Below are positions 6,759 through 13,811 of a stretch of DNA of 13,811 nucleotides, piece after piece. Location of the stretch: the NCBI GenBank assembly GCA_016219145.1, contig JACRCG010000218.1:1-13811 (forward strand). Direction: 5' to 3'. The position numbers and the translations under genes were made by a program. Position 1 is the stretch's first letter, and each line of letters begins with the position of its first letter. Source of the DNA: Deltaproteobacteria bacterium. GTDB taxonomy: Bacteria; Desulfobacterota; Desulfuromonadia; Geobacterales; Pseudopelobacteraceae. A model generated the notes under the pieces. That model was given only the letters and a program-made list of their open reading frames with translations, did not search any database and was not told the DNA's origin.

Positions 6759-7718
6759 ATGGTGGCATCCTTCCAGCAGCGTCTGCAAGCGCTGAATCAG
6801 GACTTTGAAACCTTTGATAACCTGCGGACCCTGCAAATCAACATGGGGAACCTCTGCAACCTGCATTGCGACCACTGTCATGTCAATGCCTCCTGCCGCG
6901 GCACGGAGGTTATGGGACCGGAGACTATCGCGCAGATTGCGCTCTTCCTCACCCGGCACCCCGGGCTTACGCTGGATATAACCGGCGGCTGCCCGGAGAT
7001 GAATCCGAACTTCCGCGAATTGATCGAGCGTACCGACGGCCTGGCGGCCCACCGGCTGCTGCGAAGCAATCTGGCCATCATGGCGGAGACCGGGATGGCC
7101 TGGCTGCCGGAGTTCTGCCGGGCACATCAGCTGACCATAGTAGGGTCATTGCCCTGTTATCTGGAGGAAAACGTCGACCGGCAGCGTGGCAAGGGGGTTT
7201 ACCAGCGCAGCATTCAGGTGCTGAAAACCTTGAACTCCCTGGGTTATGGAGCTGAACTGGAGCTGGATCTGGTCTACAATCCGGGCGGCGGTTTCGTGCC
7301 CGGTTCGCAGCAGGCACTGGAAGCGGCCTACAAAGCCGAGCTGTCCGGCCGTCACGGCATAGTATTCAACAATCTTTTCACGATTACAAACGCCCCCATC
7401 GGACGCTTCAGAGAGCATCTGGAGGCCGACGGGAAATACTCCGATTACCTGCGCCTTCTGGCCGAGCGCTTCAATCCGGATGCGGCCGGCAACATCATGT
7501 GCCGCACCCTGCTCAGCGTTGACTGGCAGGGGAAAATTTATAACTGCGATTTCAATCAGGCTCTGAAAATGCCGCTTACTGCGGAAGATGGGCGAGAAAT
7601 AAATATTGCGGAACTTGACGGCGAAAACATGGGCGGCAAAAAGATTCTGCTTTCCCAGCACTGCTACTGCTGCACGGCCGGGGAAGGCTCCAGCTGCACC
7701 GGGGCGCTGGTGGTATAA
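6759..7718 (+). CDS. arsS: ArsS-like radical SAM/Cys-rich protein
   Basis: This 319-residue protein has a radical SAM cluster motif C33-x3-C37-x2-C40 (NLCNLHCDHCHVNAS), the GG-type DITGGCPEMNPNF motif, and a Cys-rich C-terminal domain with C248, C263 and CYCCTAGEGSSC (302-313). This is the architecture of the ArsS family (radical SAM with a DUF3641-like tail), which adds a 5'-deoxyadenosyl group to dimethylated arsenic in arsenosugar synthesis. Some family members carry selenocysteine in the C-terminal motif; here cysteines occupy it and the stop is TAA. The only upstream purine-rich site is AGGAG at 6741-6745, 13 bases before the ATG and overlapping the pfp stop. No arsM or other arsenic gene is in the window, so the substrate is uncertain. 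Confidence 0.85.
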   Translation: MVASFQQRLQALNQDFETFDNLRTLQINMGNLCNLHCDHCHVNASCRGTEVMGPETIAQIALFLTRHPGLTLDITGGCPEMNPNFRELIERTDGLAAHRLLRSNLAIMAETGMAWLPEFCRAHQLTIVGSLPCYLEENVDRQRGKGVYQRSIQVLKTLNSLGYGAELELDLVYNPGGGFVPGSQQALEAAYKAELSGRHGIVFNNLFTITNAPIGRFREHLEADGKYSDYLRLLAERFNPDAAGNIMCRTLLSVDWQGKIYNCDFNQALKMPLTAEDGREINIAELDGENMGGKKILLSQHCYCCTAGEGSSCTGALVV

Positions 7719-7735
7719 AACAGCAGTCATTATCG

Positions 7736-7915
7736 CACAAAGCTCACAAAGTCACCAAGCGGATCAGATGATTATCAAAACCAATAGAGCCTCCTGCAAA
7801 AACCCTGAAAATACTCCCTACTTCCCATGACGGGAGGAGTGAAGAGACTTTTGGACTTTTGTATGGGGCACTATCGAAACATTTTTGAACTCTTTGTGTT
7901 CTTTGTGCCTTTGTG
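7736..7915. repeat. Inverted CACAAAG/CTTTGTG element in the arsS-galT convergent gap
   Basis: Two CACAAAG units (7736-7742, 7745-7751) just after arsS face three CTTTGTG units (7892-7898, 7901-7907, 7909-7915) just before the galT end, with 8-9 base spacing, so the gap is bracketed by inverted arms about 140 bases apart. Inside, ACTCC-TCCC and GGGA-GGAGT (7813-7840) form a bulged hairpin, and AGAGCC/GGCCTCT followed by TTT (7916-7930) could be a weak terminator for plus-strand transcripts. No protein-coding signal was seen in 7719-7936. Confidence 0.6.
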
Positions 7916-7936
7916 AGAGCCGGCCTCTTTATTGGA

Positions 7937-8962
7937 TTACATATCCGCTTCACGCAGAAACTGGGCCGCATCCTCCGGCGAAGTCGGATTGATAAAGAAG
8001 CCGGTCCCCCATTCGAAACCGGCGAACTGTGTCAGACGGGGCACCAGTTCGATATGCCAGTGGTAGTCATACTCCAGTGAACTCCAATATCCGGGCTTAC
8101 CCGGACGCTGATGCATCGGCGGCGCGGTGTGCAGGATGAAATTATAGGGCGCATCCCGCAGCACGGTTTTTATCCGCAGCAGCATATCCCGCATGGCCAC
8201 GGCCAGTTCGGCCAGCTGGGCATCGTTCATCAGCGCAAAATCATGACTGTGCCGTTTCGGGTACAGGCGCAGCTCAAAGGGTGAGCTGGAGGCATAAGGC
8301 GCCAGAGTAACGAAGTTTGAAAACTCCTTTACCACACGGACACCCTCGCGCAGTTCAAATTCAATCACATCGCAGAATATGCAGCGTTCCTTGGTGTTGA
8401 AATATTCCCGGGCCACCTTGAGCTGGGTAGCGGCCACCGGAGGCAGCAGCGGCACTGCAATCAGCTGGCTGTGCGAATGCGACAGTGTCGCTCCGGCTCT
8501 GGTGCCGTGGTTTTTGAACAGCACCAGATAGCGAAAGCGAAAATCCCTGCGCAGGTCCAGGTAGCGCTGCCGGTAGGCGGTCAGAACGTCTGTGATCTCT
8601 CCGGCAGATAGATCCGCCATCGTCCGGTTATGATCGGGAGTTTCGATGATGACTTCGTGGGCGCCGATCCCGTTCATGACATCGTACATGCCGTAGCCGC
8701 GATTGTTCAGCTCACCCTCTACCCGCAAGGCCGGATACTTGTTCGGAATCACCCGTACACGCCAGTTGGCTGTATTAGGCATCCCGCCGGGGCGAACGGC
8801 AAAAATTTCCGGCGGTGTCTTGTCCTCATTGCCATAGCAGAACGGGCAGGCGGTCATGCCGACATGCTCATCCTCCACCTGAAAGTCACGCGGACGGCGG
8901 CCCCGCTCGGTGGCAATGATTACCCAGTGCAGCTTTATCGGATCCCAGCGCAGTTCTGACAT
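7937..8962 (-). CDS. galT: Galactose-1-phosphate uridylyltransferase
   Basis: This 341-residue protein has the GalT active-site motif H162-S-H164-S-Q166 (GATLSHSHSQLIAVP), where the second His carries the uridylyl group. A zinc-site CPFC (39-42) lies in CPFCYGNEDKTPPE and a second Cys pair in CIFCDVIEFE, and the HIT-fold second half contains FELRLYPKRHSHDF. The reaction exchanges UMP between UDP-glucose and galactose 1-phosphate in the Leloir pathway. Family members of this length in bacteria sometimes act on other sugar phosphates, for example ADP-glucose phosphorylase-like enzymes, so substrate is not certain. GGAGG lies four bases before the ATG. It follows the GH57 gene on the same strand after a 99-base gap filled with heptamer repeats. 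Confidence 0.88.
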   Translation of the reverse strand: MSELRWDPIKLHWVIIATERGRRPRDFQVEDEHVGMTACPFCYGNEDKTPPEIFAVRPGGMPNTANWRVRVIPNKYPALRVEGELNNRGYGMYDVMNGIGAHEVIIETPDHNRTMADLSAGEITDVLTAYRQRYLDLRRDFRFRYLVLFKNHGTRAGATLSHSHSQLIAVPLLPPVAATQLKVAREYFNTKERCIFCDVIEFELREGVRVVKEFSNFVTLAPYASSSPFELRLYPKRHSHDFALMNDAQLAELAVAMRDMLLRIKTVLRDAPYNFILHTAPPMHQRPGKPGYWSSLEYDYHWHIELVPRLTQFAGFEWGTGFFINPTSPEDAAQFLREADM

Positions 8963-8977
8963 ACAGCCTCCAAAAAA

Positions 8978-9063
8978 GTTCAGAGTTCAAGGTTCCCGGT
9001 TCGCAGTTGAAACCTTGAACTTTGAACTTTGAACCTTGAACTTTGAACCTTGAACCTTGAACT
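8978..9063. repeat. Heptanucleotide tandem repeat array, two orientations
   Basis: Seven contiguous perfect units TTGAACY run from 9015 to 9063. On their left, at the same 7-base period, lie GTTCAGA, GTTCAAG, GTTCCCG, GTTCGCA and GTTGAAA (8978-9012), the first ones being the inverse complement of the unit. The last unit overlaps the GH57 stop codon by two bases. The two halves can pair into an imperfect hairpin. It resembles short tandemly repeated heptamers described in cyanobacteria. Confidence 0.9.
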
Positions 9064-11251
9064 AAATCAACCAGTTATCCAGCTCTATTTCCGGCCCCGC
9101 ATAATACAACATCAGCGGCGCGTCAGCCGGCCAGCGGCCGATCTCCTCATTGTCACGCACCAGCGTGACAGACGCAAACAGTTTGCTTTTGGGAAGCGGC
9201 TTGACGGCATCCAGCGGGATGCGGACTTCGCAGGTTTTGGCGATCTTCCAGTTGCAGTGGCTGCGGGTCGGAGTCCAGACCCCGTTTTCCTTGACCTGCA
9301 ACAACCCCTCATCACTTCGCATCTGAAGCTGAAGCCGGTACTCGCGATCAAAGATCAGGTGCAGGTTCAGCACGTCAGTCTCCTTCAGCAGGCGGAAAAG
9401 CTCCTGGACACCGTCGATTCTGAAAAAGAGCGAACTGTTGTTGTAGCCGTAGTAGAAGCTTTGCAGCATCCGGTCGGAAGAGTGCATGGCCGAGCCCTGG
9501 CGGGTCAGGTCGTACAGTCCGGCTGCCAGCCATTCGAAGTAATCGCTGATCCGGCCATTGATATCCGGATCTATGAAGGCCGCCGGCTCGCGGATCAGCC
9601 CGGCCGGGCTCTTCTTCTTGATCGGCTCCAGCAGTTCGCGAGGCGGTTCTTGTTCAAGCAGACGATAGATATTCATCAGATGCTGACGGAAGAGGTAGTC
9701 AAAGCGGTCGCTGTGCGGCGAAAAATGATCGTCGCCGTACCACCAGAACCAGTCGCTCCCCTCGGCGGCATACAGTGAACGGCAGATCAACTCGGCGGTG
9801 GCATCAGCGGAAGCGGTGCCGTTCGCAAGAGCTTCCGCTACCAGAGGATTGCCGGAAACAGCCGCTTGGCGGGCTTTTGCCACCAGATCCCAGGCCAGAT
9901 TTTCTTCGGGATGTCCGATCCAGATCGCGTAATTGCCGTTAATCCAGGAACCGGGGTGTATGCTGTGAAGGCGACCGTCAAAACGGGTCTGCTTCAAAAC
10001 CCGGGAACAGGTCGTCAGATTCAGGGTCGCCGCCTCTGCAATAGCGCGGTACATCCCGGTCAGAAAATCATAGGCATTGTCAGGATAGTATTCCCAGGCG
10101 TTCTCTCCATCCAGAATGATCGGCACCACTCGCCCTTCGCCTCCGACGCGGGCCTTGATAGCGTTCAGGCGACCGCACAGATCTCTGACAGCCCGGCCGG
10201 CATCCCATTGGGCGTAGGTGAAACCGACCAGATCGGAAAGCTGGTGGTCGCGGAAAAAGACCCCGATTTCTCCCTGACTGCCGCTGAAGCGCCAGGGCCG
10301 GTAAAGACGCTCCTTGTTGCTGCCCAGGCCGCCATCCATGCTTTTTGCCAGTATCTCTTCATCGGTGGCGATCCAGCTGATGCCGCATCCGCTTATGATC
10401 GAGAGCGCCTGATCACTCACCGAACCTTCCGAAGGCCACATGCCGTCAGGAGAGAAGCCGAAGATCCGGCGGAAATACTCTATCCCTCTCATAATCTGGG
10501 CACGGGCATCTTCCGGGTGGCAGAAACTGGCAGTGGGGAGTGCTACCTGCGGCATGGCGGTGCGGGCAGTGCGCAGATCGCACAGCAGCGGCAGGATCGG
10601 GTGGTAGTAGGGCGTGACGGACAATTCGATGCGCCCCTCTTCGTGAAGACGCTTGTAGAGAGGGATAATCGCCTGCAACAGCTCCTGCTGAGTGGCAAAT
10701 AGCAGCTCCTTGTCGGCGGCGGTGTAGTTTTCACCCTTGGCAAGCAGTTCGGCAAAGAGCGGATAGCGACGACGGGCGGCTTCCCCGGTCCAGGCCAGAA
10801 AAAACCAGACCTGCAGATCCAGAATATCCTGATCGGAAAAGTGCTTGACCCGTTCCATGGAGCTGCCCGGCTTACCCTCACCGGCCATGTAGAGCAGCTC
10901 CAGATAACGCCGCGACGGTTCAATCATGCGCTGGCGGTTGGCGGAAAAGAAGTTCTCCAGCAGAAAGATGCGATCATCCCGGGAGAGATCGGCCGGAGCG
11001 GCCTTGCCCTTGATCAGGAATGGGTCCACGGCGGTCCCGGCGGCGTAGTCAAGGATCTGCTCTATCAGGGAGGGCACCAGATTGAAAACCGCCCTGGCGC
11101 CAGGCGTGTCCTCGACAATGGCCGGCATATCGAAATAGTCCTTGATGCCGTGCAGGTAGGTCCAGGGCAGCGCATATTCGTTTTTGAGCGGGTCCTTGTA
11201 GTACGGCTGATGCATGTGCCATACGATGACCACGTCGAGAGGTGTATTCAT
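9062..11251 (-). CDS. Glycoside hydrolase family 57 protein
   Basis: This 729-residue protein carries the GH57 signature regions in order: WHMHQPYY (11-18), SVTPYYHPILPLL (211-223), GMWPSEGSVSD with the candidate nucleophile E275, and ILDGENAWEYY with the candidate acid/base D381. GH57 enzymes act on alpha-glucans (amylase, branching enzyme, 4-alpha-glucanotransferase, amylopullulanase) by a retaining mechanism. The C-terminal ~280 residues are an accessory, largely beta domain with no motif that fixes the activity. There is no signal peptide, so it acts inside the cell, probably on stored glycogen or maltodextrin. GAGG lies about six bases before the ATG. The galT gene follows, and a PGM-like gene is upstream on the same strand. 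The exact specificity remains open. Confidence 0.88.
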   Translation of the reverse strand: MNTPLDVVIVWHMHQPYYKDPLKNEYALPWTYLHGIKDYFDMPAIVEDTPGARAVFNLVPSLIEQILDYAAGTAVDPFLIKGKAAPADLSRDDRIFLLENFFSANRQRMIEPSRRYLELLYMAGEGKPGSSMERVKHFSDQDILDLQVWFFLAWTGEAARRRYPLFAELLAKGENYTAADKELLFATQQELLQAIIPLYKRLHEEGRIELSVTPYYHPILPLLCDLRTARTAMPQVALPTASFCHPEDARAQIMRGIEYFRRIFGFSPDGMWPSEGSVSDQALSIISGCGISWIATDEEILAKSMDGGLGSNKERLYRPWRFSGSQGEIGVFFRDHQLSDLVGFTYAQWDAGRAVRDLCGRLNAIKARVGGEGRVVPIILDGENAWEYYPDNAYDFLTGMYRAIAEAATLNLTTCSRVLKQTRFDGRLHSIHPGSWINGNYAIWIGHPEENLAWDLVAKARQAAVSGNPLVAEALANGTASADATAELICRSLYAAEGSDWFWWYGDDHFSPHSDRFDYLFRQHLMNIYRLLEQEPPRELLEPIKKKSPAGLIREPAAFIDPDINGRISDYFEWLAAGLYDLTRQGSAMHSSDRMLQSFYYGYNNSSLFFRIDGVQELFRLLKETDVLNLHLIFDREYRLQLQMRSDEGLLQVKENGVWTPTRSHCNWKIAKTCEVRIPLDAVKPLPKSKLFASVTLVRDNEEIGRWPADAPLMLYYAGPEIELDNWLI

Positions 11252-11495
11252 TTATGCCTCACGTACTGCTTCAATGTTCTGCGAGTCTATCACGCCGAGA
11301 CAAAATTGCATACCGGACGAAGATAGCCTTAATAAACTAACAGCTGCATCCCATCAAACAAATCCAATCATTTTCTTGACAAGTTGAAGAATTTGTACCA
11401 TTTTTATCGCAGGTAAGCGCAGGAAATGTAGAGGTCGCTCGTCATGAGTGGCAGCCCGCATGGGTGGGATCCTCGGTTCCTGGGACCTGAAATTT
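11252..11495. other. Non-coding gap between DUF3800 and GH57 genes
   Basis: No reading frame with family-like content was seen here. The 5' leader and promoter of the GH57 gene must lie within it or upstream, but I found no convincing -35/-10 pair on the minus strand. No terminator-like hairpin with a T-run was seen after the DUF3800 gene, so readthrough into GH57 is possible. Confidence 0.5.
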
Positions 11496-12293
11496 TCATA
11501 AGCCTTCGAGGTTAGATGCCTCGGGGGCTTTTGCTTTAATGGTAGCAAAATCCTCCGGCCAGAACTTCAAACCATATCCAATCGCCGTCTCTTTATGGCG
11601 ATAGATGGTTTTTTTCAGATGCGGAGCATAGCCTGGCTCTGTCTCGCCATAACGGTTTACCTTGATGGCGAAATGAATACCAGACGCGACGGCATCCGCA
11701 ACTTGCAGACCGGCAAGCTTGGAGTGTTCCACTGACTTAATGCGATCAGGATCAATAACTGTTGGATCAATCTGCACCTTATACGGCAGTTCTTCAGATT
11801 GTCGTTGAAGCAATCTCAGATAGTCCTTGATTTCGTCATATGACATATTGCTGCGGTTGGAAAAGATTATTTCCGCAAAACCATCTCCCTCACCTGCCCG
11901 CCGATGATCCCGGCAGAGCCAGGAGACACGCTCCAGCAGCAAGCGGGTGGCATAACGGTACAGCAGATATTTTGTATTCTGGAATTTTTCCGGTTCAGAA
12001 ATAAGGGGCTTGTAGACCAGTATACTGACGGTTCGCATGGGAAGCTCGCCCACCCGGCGGATGTATGGCACACGCTGTTCATGCTTCAGATCAACGAAGT
12101 GTAGAGGAGTTTTGGGTGGTTTCCCGAATAACTCACGAACAGCTTTTAGACAGGAAACCATCTGCAAGTCTTTTTCCCGTCGTATCACCGCAGCTGAAAG
12201 CACGAACCAGCGAGAGCTTCCGCTCCCATCGGAGTTAAAAACGAAGCCTTCATCTCCGGATTCGTCAATATATACAGTAAAGCTGGACTTCAT
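11496..12293 (-). CDS. DUF3800 domain protein
   Basis: This 265-residue protein has the DUF3800 opening FTVYIDESGDEGF (residues 5-17, with D10 and E11) and the C-terminal helix HSKLAGLQVADAVASG (190-205, with D200); together these acidic residues fit the RNase H-like fold proposed for the family. The biochemical function is not established; members are frequent near restriction-modification and other defence genes. The ATG at 12293 overlaps, as ATGA, the stop of an upstream remnant that reads like the end of HsdS, and AGGAAG lies seven bases before it. A GTG at 12317 would add eight residues not seen in the family. The gene itself shows no frameshift. It was probably a passenger of a type I restriction operon whose other genes are now deleted. 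Confidence 0.85.
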   Translation of the reverse strand: MKSSFTVYIDESGDEGFVFNSDGSGSSRWFVLSAAVIRREKDLQMVSCLKAVRELFGKPPKTPLHFVDLKHEQRVPYIRRVGELPMRTVSILVYKPLISEPEKFQNTKYLLYRYATRLLLERVSWLCRDHRRAGEGDGFAEIIFSNRSNMSYDEIKDYLRLLQRQSEELPYKVQIDPTVIDPDRIKSVEHSKLAGLQVADAVASGIHFAIKVNRYGETEPGYAPHLKKTIYRHKETAIGYGLKFWPEDFATIKAKAPEASNLEGL

Positions 12294-12397
12294 CTCTGTG
12301 CTTCCTCTTCCCCCCACACCCGCGCCAGGGTGGATAGAATCTTCTTTTCAAAGCGTGTGATCAGTTCACGGTTGGCATTGACCAGCGCCGGAAGCAT
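12290..12397 (-). pseudogene. Remnant of the HsdS C-terminus (type I restriction specificity subunit)
   Basis: In this frame the last 32 codons read ALVNANRELITRFEKKI then LSTLARVWGEEEAQR and stop, which matches from memory the conserved tail of many HsdS subunits (about ALVxANRELIxRFEKKIQATLARVWGE). An ATG at 12397 exists but only three codons precede the match, so nearly all of the specificity subunit is missing. The stop overlaps the DUF3800 start by four bases, as in an intact operon. The assignment comes from recalled sequence, not a search. Confidence 0.6.
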
Positions 12398-12476
12398 TGT
12401 CGAAAAAACGCCAGCCCGCTTCTTCAAGCAGCTTATTGATCTTGATTCTTGATTTGGCCTCTTTAGCGGACACCAG
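12366..12476 (-). pseudogene. Remnant of the HsdR N-terminus (type I restriction endonuclease)
   Basis: Directly after the PGM-like stop the frame reads VSAKEAKSRIKINKLLEEAG then WRFFDN before diverging and hitting TGA. This matches from memory the start of many HsdR subunits (KExxxRIKINKLLEEAGWRFFD...). A GTG at 12473 may have been its start. The similarity stops near 12396, where the overlapping frame begins to look like HsdS, so the two pieces appear joined by a deletion. A 7-base direct repeat ACACCAG (12470-12476 and 12479-12485) flanks the boundary with the PGM-like gene. Confidence 0.6.
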
Positions 12477-13811
12477 TTACACCAGCTCCTTCTTCCACAT
12501 CACGATCTTCTTCTGATATTCCGAGAGCAGTTTCTGGGCCGCTTTGTGGTCTTTGGCCTCGGCTACGATATGGACATAGGGTGAATACTGGTCCGGCAGC
12601 ACCAGCACCCAGTCCTCGCCGAACTGTACCTTGATGCCGTCAATAAAGGTGGCATCCTTCTCCAGGCTGTCCTCGCTCATCTTGCGCATGATGCCCCCCT
12701 TCATCTCCCAGGGGCATGGCAGGTCTGCCTGCAGAAAGGCGCGCTGCGGAACCGCAGCCAGCCCGTGCGAAAGCGGTATCCCGCAAAGCGCAGCCATTTC
12801 CATGAGCTTGGCAATCGTGAACATGCCGTCGAAGGCGGCCTGGAAACGGGTGAAAGCAAAGCGGCCATCGGTGGTGCCGGTCAAAACGATCTCGGATGAA
12901 GAGGCCGCCTCCAGCATGGCCCGGTCGGAGCTTTTGGTGCGGGTCACCTGACAGCGTTTCAATTCCGCCATCTGCTCGATGGTTGAAGGCGCCTGAACCG
13001 GAACGGCAATCGCACCTTTCTGGCCGGACTGCATCAGCAGAGCCACCACGAGGGAGAGCAATTCCACCCCGCTGTATATCCGCCCGGATTCATCAACCAG
13101 CGTAATCCCTTCTGCACTGGGATCAAGCCAGAAACCGGCCTGGGCGTTCAGCGAGGAAACTATCGTGGCAAGCTGGGAAAGCGCCTCTTCCTTCAGCTTG
13201 GCCTGCACTCCGCGACCCTCGTCAACATAGGCGTTCAGGGCGATGACCGAAAATCCGAGTTCGTTCAGCAGCTGTGGCAGCGTCTGGCTGGCCGGGGAAA
13301 AACTGAAATCGACAACAACGGTGTAGGCCGCTTTCTTGAGCAGCTCGCGGTCAAGCGCCCGCAGGAAACCTTCGCGGTAGAAATCGCCCACGTTGTTGAT
13401 GTCGGTGATAACACCCGGTTCGGTATGGTGTGCCCGCCGGAAATTTTCCTTAAAAAAGGTGCGTTCGACGTTTTTACCCATGCTGCTGGAAAAATCGAGG
13501 CCGTCACCATCCAGAAAGACGATCTCGAGCGAGGCGGGATCATCCTGGGCCTGCCGGAAATGCACCCCGCCCACTTCGCCGAAGGTCTTGAGCTTGTAGC
13601 GTAACAACGGCAGCGAGGTCATCTTCATGTCGCGCACATTGATGCCGGCCGAGAGCAGACCCCCCACGAAGCAGCGTTTAAGCATGCGGGACGAGGGATT
13701 GGAATCACGTCCTCCCAGCACATAGCTCCCTTTGGGCAGCGAGGTGCCGTAAGCGCACCCCAGTTTGGCCACAAACTCCGGCGTCAGCTCCATGTTCGAG
13801 AGCCCCTTGAT
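12477..13811 (-). CDS. Phosphoglucomutase/phosphomannomutase-like domain, probable C-terminal part of a nucleotidyltransferase fusion (5' end outside window)
   Basis: The frame is open to the right edge (444 residues), reading IKGLSN before the Met at 13793, so the true start probably lies outside. The run ELTPEFVAKLGCAYGTSLPK and then GRDSNPSSRMLKR follows the first domain of alpha-D-phosphohexomutases, and the whole resembles the C-terminal half of ~830-residue sugar-phosphate nucleotidyltransferase/PGM fusions. All four mutase loops look altered: no TASHNP serine (GEVGGVHFRQAQDDP instead), LDPSAEG in place of DPDADR, TDGRFAF in place of GEMSGH, and PDQYSPY in place of PSGTEP. The domain is therefore likely regulatory or structural rather than a working mutase. 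The next genes downstream are the type I restriction remnant and DUF3800. Confidence 0.75.
   Translation of the reverse strand: MKGLSNMELTPEFVAKLGCAYGTSLPKGSYVLGGRDSNPSSRMLKRCFVGGLLSAGINVRDMKMTSLPLLRYKLKTFGEVGGVHFRQAQDDPASLEIVFLDGDGLDFSSSMGKNVERTFFKENFRRAHHTEPGVITDINNVGDFYREGFLRALDRELLKKAAYTVVVDFSFSPASQTLPQLLNELGFSVIALNAYVDEGRGVQAKLKEEALSQLATIVSSLNAQAGFWLDPSAEGITLVDESGRIYSGVELLSLVVALLMQSGQKGAIAVPVQAPSTIEQMAELKRCQVTRTKSSDRAMLEAASSSEIVLTGTTDGRFAFTRFQAAFDGMFTIAKLMEMAALCGIPLSHGLAAVPQRAFLQADLPCPWEMKGGIMRKMSEDSLEKDATFIDGIKVQFGEDWVLVLPDQYSPYVHIVAEAKDHKAAQKLLSEYQKKIVMWKKELV

Noticed and set aside
7665..7718. Possible selenocysteine codon in the ArsS-like C-terminal motif
   Set aside because: All positions of CYCCTAGEGSSC are sense codons and the gene ends in TAA, so no in-frame TGA recoding is needed.
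9015..9063. Regular repeats as a possible CRISPR array
   Set aside because: Units are 7 bases and contiguous with no spacers.
9050..10702. Two long plus-strand open frames opposite the GH57 gene
   Set aside because: The minus-strand GH57 frame has all family motifs; the plus frames show none and no ribosome sites.
11376..11405. Perfect TTGACA on the plus strand suggesting a promoter
   Set aside because: The hexamer at the right spacing is CATTTT, and no plus-strand gene follows.

Overview
The window looks like a chromosomal segment of a Geobacter/Desulfuromonas-type anaerobic deltaproteobacterium. This is inferred from gene content: futalosine-pathway menaquinone synthesis (MqnE), a long pyrophosphate-dependent phosphofructokinase, a GH57 glucan enzyme, a small RRM protein and a radical SAM/Cys-rich (ArsS-type) protein. 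No RNA gene, CRISPR array, transposase or integrase was seen.

Positions 1-1496, minus strand: a MoxR-type AAA+ ATPase coupled by a 4-base ATGA overlap to a DUF2201/VWA-like 'metallopeptidase' that runs off the left edge and lacks the glutamate of its HExxH motif. Positions 1497-2193: a divergent promoter region and a BrnT/BrnA type II toxin-antitoxin pair, with a near-perfect 20-bp palindrome over the promoter and an apparently leaderless brnT. Positions 2239-6742 and on to 7718, plus strand: an RRM RNA-binding protein, mqnE, a CheR-like methyltransferase joined to mqnE by a TGATG stop/start, PPi-dependent phosphofructokinase, and an ArsS-like radical SAM protein. The methyltransferase gene carries an in-frame 115-bp inverted pair of GC-rich palindromes with G-quadruplex potential.

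Positions 7937-13811, minus strand, read from right to left: the C-terminal part of a phosphoglucomutase-like protein whose active-site loops all look degenerate, a short stretch that reads as the fused remains of type I restriction genes (start of HsdR joined to end of HsdS), a DUF3800 gene translationally coupled to that remnant, a GH57 glucan-active enzyme, and galT. GH57, GalT, the PGM-like protein and PPi-PFK together suggest a sugar/glycogen and sugar-nucleotide theme. A 7-bp-period repeat array separates GH57 from galT, and a CACAAAG inverted-repeat element lies between the convergent arsS and galT.

The best candidates for a second look are the collapsed type I restriction locus with its surviving DUF3800 partner, the in-frame palindromic insertion, the heptamer array, the leaderless brnT with its operator, and two probable pseudo-enzymes (the DUF2201 and PGM-like proteins). 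I did not find convincing evidence of a wholly new multi-gene system.
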